Shown piece by piece: positions 8,910-16,639 of a stretch of 31,032 nt of DNA (positions are counted from its first letter, which is position 1; every line of letters starts with the position of its first letter). The position numbers and the translations under genes were made by a program. The notes beneath the pieces are model-generated. The model did no database searches. It was not told the origin of the DNA and saw only the letters and a list, made by a program, of their open reading frames with translations. The stretch comes from an uncultured Duncaniella sp. (GTDB taxonomy: Bacteria; Bacteroidota; Bacteroidia; Bacteroidales; Muribaculaceae), in contig CAJURI010000027.1 in NCBI GenBank assembly GCA_910588795.1, forward strand, positions 1 to 31,032. The letters run 5' to 3'.

Positions 8910-8941
8910 GTTAAATGATTGATTTGTTAAATGATTGATTT
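8910..8941. repeat. Perfect 16-bp tandem repeat upstream of susC
   Basis: GTTAAATGATTGATTT occurs twice without a gap (8910-8925 and 8926-8941). It lies between the fecR stop at 8954 and the susC start at 8897, so it is in the translation-initiation region of susC on the minus strand. The repeat is AT-rich and contrasts with the GC-rich flanking genes. Confidence 0.9.
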
Positions 8942-8953
8942 ATTGTTACGTTT

Positions 8954-10156
8954 TTAGCTATTTGTTGATGCACTGTCGGTGGCGGAGATGATGATCAGGC
9001 CGTCGGGCGAGAGAGTGAAGCGTATGCCTCCGCAGTTTTCGAGCACCTGTATGGCGGTGCGGAAGTCGGAGTATCGCGGTATGCTACCCATGAATATGCG
9101 TGATGACAGGGATTTGTCGGCAAATTCGTAGCGGAAGTCATACCATCGGCTGAGGTCGCGCATTATGCGGTCGAGTGGCTGGTTCTCGAATACGAATCGA
9201 CCGTGCCTCCAGGAGGTCACTACGTCGGGGTCGACCACCGACATGTTGATGCGGTCGGATGTGTGGTCGAGTACTGCCTGGTGGCCTTGTGAGAGGAACA
9301 GTTCTCCCGAGGGGGTTGAGGACTGGGAGAGGGATATGGAGCCGGTCTCGAGTGTGGTGTAGGTGGCAGGCTCGTCGGCGTAGGCGCGTATGTTGAATGT
9401 GGTGCCGTAGACGCGTACTGTCTGGCGGTCGGTCTCCACGTAGAATGGCCTTGAGGGATCTTTCTTGACATGGAAATATACTTCACCGGTCACGGCCACA
9501 CGCCTCTCGTCGGAGCCGAACATTTCGGGGTAGCGTATCGTGGATTCGGAGTTGAGCCACACTTCTGTCGAGTCCTCGAGAATGATCTTGAATTCGCCTC
9601 CGCGAGGCACTTCGAGGCATAGCTGCTCGGGGAGCTTTGTCTGCACGGCGCAGGAGGGCAGATGTATGGAGCCGTCGGCTCCTGACTCGTCGGCCGACAG
9701 GATGACGGCTTGCCCGGTGGAGTTGGTGATGACAGCCTTGGGCGATCCTGCCACGAAATCGTCGATCCCTTTCGGAGTCGTGTTGGCGTATATGTCGGGG
9801 TTCCGGTCATTTCCGGTGGAGAGTTGTGTAAATGTCCCCGGGATATAGTGCAGGGCTGCTCCGACAGCTATTATTATTGCGAGTATGGCGGCCGCCTGCA
9901 TGATGCGCCGGTTCATGCGTGACCTCTTTCCGGAACGTATCATGTGCTGCATGTCGCGGGCCGGACGCATGTAGTCTACGGCACTGCGCATGATAATCTC
10001 GTCGGAAAGCATCTCTCTGTCGGACAGGCTGTTGAAGAAGCGACGATGGGCTTCATCGGCATCAAGCCACTGCTCGAGCTCGCGAAGTTCGGACGGGCTG
10101 ATGGCACCTATGATGCGGCGGTAGATGAGGTGTGTGATATGGCGGTCGTAATCCAT
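8954..10156 (-). CDS. FecR-family anti-sigma factor with C-terminal DUF4974 domain (copy 2)
   Basis: This 400-residue inner-membrane anti-sigma factor pairs with the divergent ECF sigma gene at 10304 and with the intact STN-containing SusC downstream. It has a cytoplasmic N-terminal helical region (1-80), a basic stretch (GKRSRMNRR) before a membrane segment (about 86-104), a periplasmic FecR domain containing LEVPRGGEFKIILEDS, VWLNSEST, GEVYFHV and VYGTTFNIRAY, and the DUF4974 end with GRFVFENQPLDRIM and VLENCGGIRF. Copy 1 at 703-1884 shares long identical runs, while the N-terminal thirds differ clearly. This pattern fits paralogues whose sigma-binding parts have diverged while the periplasmic sensing part was conserved. 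The gene ends 56 nt before susC and is probably transcribed with it. Confidence 0.93.
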   Translation of the reverse strand: MDYDRHITHLIYRRIIGAISPSELRELEQWLDADEAHRRFFNSLSDREMLSDEIIMRSAVDYMRPARDMQHMIRSGKRSRMNRRIMQAAAILAIIIAVGAALHYIPGTFTQLSTGNDRNPDIYANTTPKGIDDFVAGSPKAVITNSTGQAVILSADESGADGSIHLPSCAVQTKLPEQLCLEVPRGGEFKIILEDSTEVWLNSESTIRYPEMFGSDERRVAVTGEVYFHVKKDPSRPFYVETDRQTVRVYGTTFNIRAYADEPATYTTLETGSISLSQSSTPSGELFLSQGHQAVLDHTSDRINMSVVDPDVVTSWRHGRFVFENQPLDRIMRDLSRWYDFRYEFADKSLSSRIFMGSIPRYSDFRTAIQVLENCGGIRFTLSPDGLIIISATDSASTNS

Positions 10157-10256
10157 GCTGAAACGGGGTGTTTATGATAGATTACACGCATATGTGAAAA
10201 AGGTATATGTGTTTTTTGCACTTTTTTATAAAAAATGAGATAATGTATCGATACGC

Positions 10257-10287
10257 TTGTTAATTCTGATAAAACTCTATAACTTTG
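10257..10287 (+). promoter_or_regulatory. Promoter of ECF sigma gene 2
   Basis: A TTG at 10257-10259 and TAACTTTG at 10280-10287 are separated by 20 nt. This fits the Bacteroidota housekeeping consensus (TTTG, 19-21 nt, TAnnTTTG). The start codon at 10304 follows 16 nt after the box, giving a very short leader without a Shine-Dalgarno sequence. Confidence 0.65.
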
Positions 10288-10303
10288 CCGTGACCTCATC
10301 GAT

Positions 10304-10897
10304 ATGATAGATTACGATTCGCTTTACAGAAGTTTCCTCGTCGGCCGGATGATCCCTTTTTACCGTGTGATGTATCCGGGACTGCTGACTTTTGCCTCGC
10401 GCATGCTTGGCCCGAAGCTGGCGTTCATGGCTGAGGATTGTGTGCAGGACGCCGTCCTGTCGGTCTACGAGCATCGTGGCGACATAGAGGATGCGGTGCA
10501 CTGGAGATGGTATATGCTCCAGTGTGTGAGGCGCAGGGTGTCCAATCTGCTGCGCCATAGCGGAGTGGTCGACAGTTATGCCTCGGACCTTTGTGAGGGC
10601 ATGGGCGATCTGGTGGAGCATGACCATTCCTACTGGCTCATGAGGCAGGAGACTCTTGACACTCTCTTTGCCGCCATAGAGCGGCTGCCGGAGCAGTACA
10701 GGGAGATATTCAGGCTCAATTTCGAAGAAGGGCTTAAGAATCAGGAGATAGCGCGCATGCTTGACGTGGCGGAGATCACGGTGAAGAAAAGGAAAGCGCG
10801 CATGCTTGAACTGCTGCGCGCTTATCTCGGCCCGGAAGCCGATGTGCTTATAATGCTTTATCTGCTGACACGATCCTTCACCCCGCCCAGCTGTTAG
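10304..10897 (+). CDS. ECF-type RNA polymerase sigma factor (copy 2)
   Basis: The product is 197 residues with sigma region 2 (PFYRVMYPGLLTFASRML, then AEDCVQDAVLSVYEH and WRWYMLQCVRRRVSNLLRH) and region 4 (IERLPEQYREIFRLNFEEGL, then NQEIARMLDVAEITVKKRKARML). It ends in a hydrophobic tail. It should be held by the FecR encoded divergently (147 nt apart) and should activate the fecR-susC-susD-thioredoxin operon. The ATG at 10304 sits just downstream of a good TAnnTTTG promoter. It resembles copy 1 at 2028-2603 in both regions and in the tail, which supports a duplication of the whole regulatory unit. It converges with hisIE; the 45-nt gap between their stops shows no clear hairpin. Confidence 0.94.
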   Translation: MIDYDSLYRSFLVGRMIPFYRVMYPGLLTFASRMLGPKLAFMAEDCVQDAVLSVYEHRGDIEDAVHWRWYMLQCVRRRVSNLLRHSGVVDSYASDLCEGMGDLVEHDHSYWLMRQETLDTLFAAIERLPEQYREIFRLNFEEGLKNQEIARMLDVAEITVKKRKARMLELLRAYLGPEADVLIMLYLLTRSFTPPSC

Positions 10898-10942
10898 CAC
10901 CGCATACGCCATTGTCCGGCCCTGTGCTTAATATTCAGTCGG

Positions 10943-11542
10943 TTATGAGTGGCGTTTGATGAGTTCGCGTTCGATGTCGGGGATGGTGACGTGCATCTGT
11001 TCGAGCATCACGAGGTAGTGGTACATGAGGTCGGCGGCTTCGTATATGAATCGGTCACGGTTGCCGTCTACGGCTTCTATGGCCGATTCTACGGCTTCTT
11101 CGCCTACTTTCTGTGCTATTTTTTTGATGCCTTTTATGAAGAGCCGGGTGGTGTAGGAGTCTTCGGGCATTTCGGCGTGCCGCTGTGATATGAGGGATGA
11201 TAGGGAACGTATGAATCCGTCCTCTTCGGGTGTGTCGAAGCAGGCGGTGGTGCCTCGGTGGCATGTGGGGCCGGCGGGGATGGCTTTTATGAGCAGTGTG
11301 TCCATGTCGCAGTCGGGGTACATTTCTGTGACGCGCAGGTGGTTGCCTGACGTCTCCCCTTTGGTCCAGAGTGCCTTGCGTGTGCGGGAATAGAATGTTA
11401 CAAGCCCGAGCGAGAGGGTCTTGTCGAATGCTTCGCGGTTCATGTATCCGAGCATGAGCACTCGCAGTGTGCGTGCGTCCTGTACTATCACGGGGAGGAG
11501 GCCGTCGGAACATTTGTCGAGCCGGAAATCGGAGAAGTTCAT
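10943..11542 (-). CDS. hisIE: Bifunctional phosphoribosyl-AMP cyclohydrolase / phosphoribosyl-ATP pyrophosphatase
   Basis: This enzyme carries out steps 2 and 3 of histidine synthesis: pyrophosphate removal from phosphoribosyl-ATP (HisE part) and ring opening of phosphoribosyl-AMP (HisI part). The HisI half (about 1-105) shows MLGYMNREAF, TFYSRTRKALWTKGETSGN, the metal-binding DCDMDTLL and the cysteine-containing PTCHRGTTACF. The HisE half (about 110-199) shows KVGEEAVESAIEA and YEAADLMYHYLVML, the helical MazG-like fold with the acidic metal ligands. At 199 residues it matches the usual fused HisIE length. It is the last gene of the his operon, 39 nt after hisF. The cytoplasmic location follows from the lack of a signal peptide. 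Confidence 0.97.
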   Translation of the reverse strand: MNFSDFRLDKCSDGLLPVIVQDARTLRVLMLGYMNREAFDKTLSLGLVTFYSRTRKALWTKGETSGNHLRVTEMYPDCDMDTLLIKAIPAGPTCHRGTTACFDTPEEDGFIRSLSSLISQRHAEMPEDSYTTRLFIKGIKKIAQKVGEEAVESAIEAVDGNRDRFIYEAADLMYHYLVMLEQMHVTIPDIERELIKRHS

Positions 11543-11581
11543 AGTCAGAGTAGTGTATGTGTGGGGTAAGGAGGTGTTATG

Positions 11582-12340
11582 TCAGATTCTTACGGGTATG
11601 CCCCGGGCTGCGAGGCATGACTTCAGGCGGCTCACGGTGATGTCGCCGTAGTGGAATATGCTTGCGGCAAGCGCGGCGTCGGCTCCGCCGATGGTGAGGA
11701 CGTCGGCTATGTCGTCGGGGCTTCCCGCGCCGCCCGATGCTATCACCGGTATGGAGAGTGAGGATGCGAGGCTGCGGTATATGTCGCAGGGGTATCCGGC
11801 GCGCGTGCCGTCATGGTCCATGGATGTGAAGAGTATCTCTCCGGCTCCGCGTTCCATGGCTTCACGGGCCCACGGGAGGAGGAGGCGGTCGGTGATGCGC
11901 GTGCCTCCATGGGTGGTGACATGCCACTCTCCGTCGTCGCCACGGCGTGCGTCGATGGCCACGACCACAAACTGGCTCCCGTATCTGCCTGCGATTGCGC
12001 TGATGAGCCCGGGGTTGCGTACGGCGGCACTGTTGACTGTTATCTTGTCGGCTCCGGCGTCGAGCAGTGCGGCAGCGTCGTCGGCCGATGATATGCCTCC
12101 CCCCACGGTGAACGGGATGTTGACTCTGTCGGCTATGCGGCTTACGAGGCGTGTGAATGTGCCGCGCCCTTCCCGGGATGCGGATATGTCGAGATAGACG
12201 AGCTCGTCGGCTCCTTCGAGCGCGTAGCGTGCGCCGAGCTCCACGGGGTCGCCCACATCGGCGAGTCCTTCAAAGTTTATGCCTTTGACTGTGCGTCCGT
12301 CCTTTACGTCAAGACACGGGATGATGCGTTTGGTAAGCAT
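11582..12340 (-). CDS. hisF: Imidazole glycerol phosphate synthase, cyclase subunit
   Basis: This 252-residue TIM barrel uses ammonia delivered by HisH to convert PRFAR into imidazole glycerol phosphate and AICAR. The N-terminal RIIPCLDVKDGRTVKG carries the first catalytic aspartate (D11), and VVAIDARRG carries the second. Phosphate-binding glycines are in FTVGGGIS and VIASGGAGS. The length is typical. It starts 3 nt after the hisA stop and 39 nt before hisIE, in the usual hisH-hisA-hisF order, so it is co-expressed with its glutaminase partner HisH. Confidence 0.97.
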   Translation of the reverse strand: MLTKRIIPCLDVKDGRTVKGINFEGLADVGDPVELGARYALEGADELVYLDISASREGRGTFTRLVSRIADRVNIPFTVGGGISSADDAAALLDAGADKITVNSAAVRNPGLISAIAGRYGSQFVVVAIDARRGDDGEWHVTTHGGTRITDRLLLPWAREAMERGAGEILFTSMDHDGTRAGYPCDIYRSLASSLSIPVIASGGAGSPDDIADVLTIGGADAALAASIFHYGDITVSRLKSCLAARGIPVRI

Positions 12341-12343
12341 GGG

Positions 12344-13066
12344 TTACAGGTATTTGTGCGACAGTCCGTCGAGTGTTACGCGGCCTTCATAGAGAGCTTT
12401 TCCCACGATGACACGCGGGAGCCCGAGGGTGTCGAGGCGGTCGATGTCGTCGGTCGACGAGATCCCTCCCGACACGGTGATGAGTATGTCGGGATGCTTT
12501 GCCTTGAGATCCTTGTAGAGGTCGAAGTTTGGTCCCAGTAGCATTCCGTCACGCGAAATGTCGGTGACGATAGTCTGCGACAGTCCGAGTGGGCGGAAAC
12601 GGTTTATGAGATCGTCGGCAGTCAGGTCCTCCTCGCTTGTCCATCCGCTCACTGCCACTTTGCCGTCGCGAAGGTCGGCTCCGAGTATCATGGAATCGCC
12701 GCCGTGGGTGAGCAGCCAATGGTTGAAGAGGAGGGGCTGGCGTGCTGCCACGCTTCCTATCACGGCCCATGAGCCGCCGGCGTTGAACATGTCGCGCAGG
12801 TCATCGTCGGACTTTATACCTCCTCCCCACTCGATACGGGCGTTGTTGACCGATGCCATTTTTTCGAGTGTGCCGAGCGCACAGGGCTGTCCGAGGCGCG
12901 CGCCGGTGAGGTCGACAGCGTGGATGCGGGTGAATCCTGAGTCGACCATACGTTTCACCATGTCGACCGGTGATTCCTGATATGTGGCCTGCGCGCTGTA
13001 GTCACCCTTGGTGAGACGCACGCATTTACCGTCGATTATGTCTATAGCGGGGATGATTTCAATCAT
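12344..13066 (-). CDS. hisA: ProFAR isomerase (phosphoribosylformimino-AICAR-ribotide isomerase)
   Basis: This 240-residue TIM barrel performs the Amadori rearrangement of ProFAR to PRFAR, step 4 of the pathway. It shows PAIDIIDGKCVRLTKGDY with the catalytic aspartate near the N-terminus, IEWGGGIKSDDDL, the second catalytic region IVTDISRDGMLLGPN, and the phosphate loop VSGGISSTDDI. It overlaps the hisH stop by 4 nt (ATGA), which points to translational coupling, and is followed 3 nt later by hisF. HisA and HisF are related half-barrel duplications; the two genes here are clearly separate. Confidence 0.97.
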   Translation of the reverse strand: MIEIIPAIDIIDGKCVRLTKGDYSAQATYQESPVDMVKRMVDSGFTRIHAVDLTGARLGQPCALGTLEKMASVNNARIEWGGGIKSDDDLRDMFNAGGSWAVIGSVAARQPLLFNHWLLTHGGDSMILGADLRDGKVAVSGWTSEEDLTADDLINRFRPLGLSQTIVTDISRDGMLLGPNFDLYKDLKAKHPDILITVSGGISSTDDIDRLDTLGLPRVIVGKALYEGRVTLDGLSHKYL

Positions 13067-13656
13067 AATTCAAGGAAGTTTCGGAGTATTGTTTCGCCTA
13101 CGGATCCGCTCTTCTCGGGGTGGAACTGCGTGCCGTAGAAGTTTTCATATTTCAGGGCTGCGCTGAACATCTCTTCGCGCTCGCCGAAACGGGCTGTGGC
13201 TATGGTGTCGGGGCACAGATGGGCATAGTAGGAGTGCACGAAGTAGACGTATGAGCCTCCCGGCACCCCTTTGAATAGTCCTTTCTCAAGATTGTGGATG
13301 GAGTTCCAGCCCATGTGGGGGACTTTGTCGGCCGGCCCTGGGTCGAACCGCCTCACGTGGGCGTCGAATATGCCGAGTCCCTGAGCGTCACCTTCGGAAG
13401 TGTCGCGGCACATCATCTGCATACCCACACATATCCCTAACGCCGGATGGCGCAGGTCGCGTATCACGGAGTCAAGCCGTGTGGCGCGCAGGGCTGCGAG
13501 AGCCTCTCCGCAATGGCCGACACCGGGAAGAAGCACCCGGTCGGCACTGCGTATCACGGCGGGGTCGGACGTAAGCATCCATTCGGCCCCGAGGCGGCTC
13601 AGGGCGTTCTCGACCGAGCGTATGTTGCCGGTGGAATAGTTGACTATAGCTATCAT
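13063..13656 (-). CDS. hisH: Imidazole glycerol phosphate synthase, glutamine amidotransferase subunit
   Basis: This 197-residue class I glutaminase supplies ammonia to HisF. The nucleophile cysteine is in ALGICVGMQMM, and the histidine and glutamate of the triad are in FYGTQFHPEKSG; the oxyanion region LLPGVGHCGEAL is present. The start at 13656 overlaps the end of the hisCB fusion by 4 nt (ATGA), and its own end overlaps hisA by 4 nt. The chain of overlaps indicates coupled translation across the middle of the operon. Confidence 0.97.
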   Translation of the reverse strand: MIAIVNYSTGNIRSVENALSRLGAEWMLTSDPAVIRSADRVLLPGVGHCGEALAALRATRLDSVIRDLRHPALGICVGMQMMCRDTSEGDAQGLGIFDAHVRRFDPGPADKVPHMGWNSIHNLEKGLFKGVPGGSYVYFVHSYYAHLCPDTIATARFGEREEMFSAALKYENFYGTQFHPEKSGSVGETILRNFLEL

Positions 13657-15341
13657 AGGATACCTTTGCTTGAGGGTAAGTTATAGGGGAAACGTTCACG
13701 GCTCACAGCCATCCTGAGGGCGCGTGCGGTGGCTTTGAACACCCCTTCTATTATATGGTGGCAGTTCTCTCCGCGCGCCGAGATGTAGATGTTGGCGCGG
13801 AGCGACGAGGCAAGCGACTGGAAGAAGTGACTGTACATCTCGGTGGGGGTGTCGCCGACATATTCGCGGTCGAGCTCCACATCCCACCGGAAATCGATCC
13901 GTCCCCCAAGGTCGATGAGCACCATGGCCCGGCTCTCGTCCATGGGGAGGACAAAGCCGTAACGCTCTATGCCGCGTTTGTCGCCGAGAGCCTCGCGTAT
14001 GGCGTCGCCGAGAGCTATCGCCACATCTTCCATGGTGTGGTGCTCGTCCACATCGAGGTCACCGCGGCACACAATGTCGAGCGCGAAGCCACCGTGGTGG
14101 GGGAGCTGTGACAGCATGTGGTCGAAGAACTTCAGGCCGGTGTCTATGTATGATGCCGCGGGGTCGCCGTCAAGGTCTATGATGACCTCTATGTCGGTCT
14201 CGGCGGTGTGGCGTGTCACTGCGGCTTTGCGGGGTGAGTGCAGCGGCGTTTTATCATCCGGCCCGGCATATTGCGGAACAGTGTCGGGAGGATATGTCCC
14301 TGTCTCCTCGCAGTAGTCGGCAAGGGCGGCGAGGACACGGGAGTTTTCGGCGGGTGTGCCGACGGTGAAGCGCAGCATCCCCCTGCAGTGGGGTATCCGG
14401 GTGCGGTTCCTGACGAGCACTCCGCGCTCAGCGAGAAAGTCGTAAAGCCTGTCGGCATCGTCGACTTCCGCGAGCAGGAAATTGGCGTCGGAGGGTATCA
14501 CTCTTCTCACGCACGGGAAACCGGGGAGAGCTTCGGCCATGCGTGTCCGCTCGGCCTTGATCATGCTTATCTGTGGCGCGATGTCGCGGCTGTCGAGCTG
14601 CCGGAGTATCTCCCGCTGTGTGGGGGCATTGATGTTGTAAGGATATTTTACGTTGGCGAACAGCGAGGATATGCGCGGGTCGGAGAATGCCATGCCTATG
14701 CGCAGCCCGGCAAGGCCCCAGGCCTTGGAGAAGGTCTGGAGGACTATGATGTTGGGATGGGAGGCTATGAACGGGAGGACCGAACCGAACGGGGAGAAGT
14801 CGATATAGGCCTCGTCGACAGCGATTATGCCGTTGAAATTCTCGGCAAGGTGTATTATCTCCCGTGGCTGGACCGATAACCCGGTGGGGTTGTTTGGTGT
14901 ACACACCCATATCACTTTGGAATGGCTGTCGGCAGCGTTGAGCGCGGCTTCTACCGGGAATAATAGATCCTTGGCCGGCGGCACTTCGCGGTACTCCACA
15001 TTGTTGATGGCTGCGGCCACGGAGTAGACACCGTAGGTGGGTGACATGGCGATCACGTTGTCGACCCCCGGCTCACAGAATATGCGGTATACCAGGTCTA
15101 TGGCCTCGTCGCTTCCGGCTCCTCCTGTGAACACCATGTCGGGGTCCACACCTTTGGTCTCGGCTATGCGCTGCTTCAGCAGACGGTGTCTCGGATCGGG
15201 ATACCGGTTGAAGCCGGTGTGGAAGGGTGACTCGTTGGCGTCGATGAACACCTTGATGTCTCCCCCCTTGAACTCGTCGCGCGCGGTGGAGTAGGGGGCG
15301 AGCGCGAGGATATTGGGGCGTACGAACTGTAGAGGATTCAT
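13653..15341 (-). CDS. hisCB: HisC-HisB fusion: histidinol-phosphate aminotransferase + imidazoleglycerol-phosphate dehydratase
   Basis: One uninterrupted 562-residue frame carries two enzymes. Residues 1 to about 346 form the PLP-dependent aminotransferase HisC, with N151 in TPNNPTG, D176 in VDEAYIDF, the PLP lysine K206 in TFSKAWGLAGLRIG and R324 in LRFTVG. Residues about 371-562 form the dehydratase domain of HisB, with RKAAVTRHTAETDIEV, DTGLKFFDHMLSQLPHHGGF (written with its metal-binding histidine), DEHHTMEDVAIALG and GENCHHIIEGVFKATARAL. A proline- and charge-rich linker (about 347-370) joins them. The dehydratase acts on imidazole glycerol phosphate (step 6) and the transaminase on its product (step 7), so consecutive steps are joined, though in reverse order along the chain. 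The histidinol-phosphatase domain found at the N-terminus of many Bacteroidota HisB proteins is absent. The gene starts 4 nt after hisD. All key residues are intact, so both halves should be active. Confidence 0.95.
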   Translation of the reverse strand: MNPLQFVRPNILALAPYSTARDEFKGGDIKVFIDANESPFHTGFNRYPDPRHRLLKQRIAETKGVDPDMVFTGGAGSDEAIDLVYRIFCEPGVDNVIAMSPTYGVYSVAAAINNVEYREVPPAKDLLFPVEAALNAADSHSKVIWVCTPNNPTGLSVQPREIIHLAENFNGIIAVDEAYIDFSPFGSVLPFIASHPNIIVLQTFSKAWGLAGLRIGMAFSDPRISSLFANVKYPYNINAPTQREILRQLDSRDIAPQISMIKAERTRMAEALPGFPCVRRVIPSDANFLLAEVDDADRLYDFLAERGVLVRNRTRIPHCRGMLRFTVGTPAENSRVLAALADYCEETGTYPPDTVPQYAGPDDKTPLHSPRKAAVTRHTAETDIEVIIDLDGDPAASYIDTGLKFFDHMLSQLPHHGGFALDIVCRGDLDVDEHHTMEDVAIALGDAIREALGDKRGIERYGFVLPMDESRAMVLIDLGGRIDFRWDVELDREYVGDTPTEMYSHFFQSLASSLRANIYISARGENCHHIIEGVFKATARALRMAVSRERFPYNLPSSKGIL

Positions 15342-15345
15342 AATG

Positions 15346-16617
15346 TCAGATTCTGATGTTTACTGCTGCGGCATGAGCGTCGAGCCCTTCGGCTGTCGCC
15401 ATTGCTGTGATCACCGGGGCAAGCGCGGCAAGTCCGGCGGGGGTCAGCTCCTGATAGGTGATCCTGCGCATGTAGCTTTCGATGTTGACCCCGCTCATGG
15501 AGCGTGCCCATCCGCCGGTGGGGAGGGTATGGTTGGTGCCTGATGCATAGTCGCCCGCGCTTTCGGGGGAGTAGTTGCCTATGAACACACTTCCGGCCGC
15601 AGTGATGGATCCTGCTATCTCCCATGGGTCGCGCATGGATATTATCAGGTGTTCGGCTGCATAAAGATTGGCGAATTCAGTCATTTCGCCGCGTGTGCCG
15701 AGCACTATGATGCGGCTTTTGGAGAGGGAACCCTCCACGAGTCCGCGGCGTGAGAGGAGTGCTGTCTGCCGCTCTACCTCCGAAGCGATCTTTGCAGCGA
15801 GATCCATAGAGTCACACAGGGCTATGGCCTGGCTGTCGGGACCGTGTTCGGCCTGTGAGAGCATGTCGGCGGCAACGAACGCCGGACATGCGCTTCCATC
15901 GGCCATTATCATGACCTCACTGGGACCTGCGGGCATGTCGATGGCTGTGACCGCCGACACGAGCTGCTTTGCTTTGGTCACGAAGCGGTTGCCGGGCCCG
16001 AATATCTTGTCGACACGTCCTATTGTCGCGGTGCCGAATGCCATTGCGGCTATTGCCTGTGCTCCGCCTACCTTATATATATGGTGTACGCCTGCCGTGC
16101 GGGCTGCATATAGTATCTCGGGGGATATGGGGTTTGTGCCGCTCGCGGGAGTGCACATCACCACCTCACGGCATCCCGCCAGCCTGGCGGGGATGGCGAG
16201 CATCAGCACTGTGGAGAACAGCGGGGCCCTCCCTCCGGGGATGTACAGCCCCACGCGTGAGATGGGCACGGCTCTTTGCAGGCATTTCACTCCCGGTGCG
16301 GTCTCTACTTCCACGGGGCGGGGCAGCTGTGCACGGTGGAAAGCCTCGATGTTGCGGGCGGCGGCATCGATGGCGGCCGCCACTGCGGGTGGCACTGCGG
16401 CTATACCCCGGTCCATCTCTTCCTCGGATATCTCGATGGATCCGGGCTCGGCTCCGTCGAAGCGCATGGCATACTCGCGCAGAGCTTCGTCGCCTCGTGA
16501 GCGCACATCTTCCACTATGCGTTCCACAGTCCGGGTCACTTCAGGATCGTCGGCAGGGATGTTTCGGGCTGTGAGGGCATCCCACAGTTCTCTCGGGGGA
16601 GTAATTATTGTTTCCAT
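15346..16617 (-). CDS. hisD: Histidinol dehydrogenase
   Basis: This 423-residue zinc enzyme oxidises histidinol in two NAD-dependent steps to histidine, the end of the pathway. The family signature is clear: GLYIPGGRAPLFSTVLMLAIPA, KIFGPGNRFVTKAKQLV, IDMPAGPSEVMI and the zinc/catalytic segment LSQAEHGPDSQAI with its Gln and His. Further on are AAEHLIISMRDP and DYASGTNHTLPTGGWARS, which hold the remaining metal and catalytic residues. The length is usual. It lies 22 nt after hisG and 4 nt before hisCB. Confidence 0.97.
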   Translation of the reverse strand: METIITPPRELWDALTARNIPADDPEVTRTVERIVEDVRSRGDEALREYAMRFDGAEPGSIEISEEEMDRGIAAVPPAVAAAIDAAARNIEAFHRAQLPRPVEVETAPGVKCLQRAVPISRVGLYIPGGRAPLFSTVLMLAIPARLAGCREVVMCTPASGTNPISPEILYAARTAGVHHIYKVGGAQAIAAMAFGTATIGRVDKIFGPGNRFVTKAKQLVSAVTAIDMPAGPSEVMIMADGSACPAFVAADMLSQAEHGPDSQAIALCDSMDLAAKIASEVERQTALLSRRGLVEGSLSKSRIIVLGTRGEMTEFANLYAAEHLIISMRDPWEIAGSITAAGSVFIGNYSPESAGDYASGTNHTLPTGGWARSMSGVNIESYMRRITYQELTPAGLAALAPVITAMATAEGLDAHAAAVNIRI

Positions 16618-16639
16618 GTCAGGACAGTGGTGTGTGAAA

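Noticed and set aside
10277..10912. Long minus-strand frame opposite ECF sigma gene 2
   Set aside because: It mirrors a clear sigma factor and has no recognisable domain; the same holds for long frames opposite susD (4091-4774) and GH97 (28550-29320).
10898..10942. Terminator between ECF sigma gene 2 and hisIE
   Set aside because: No stem of useful length or T tract could be found in the 45-nt gap.
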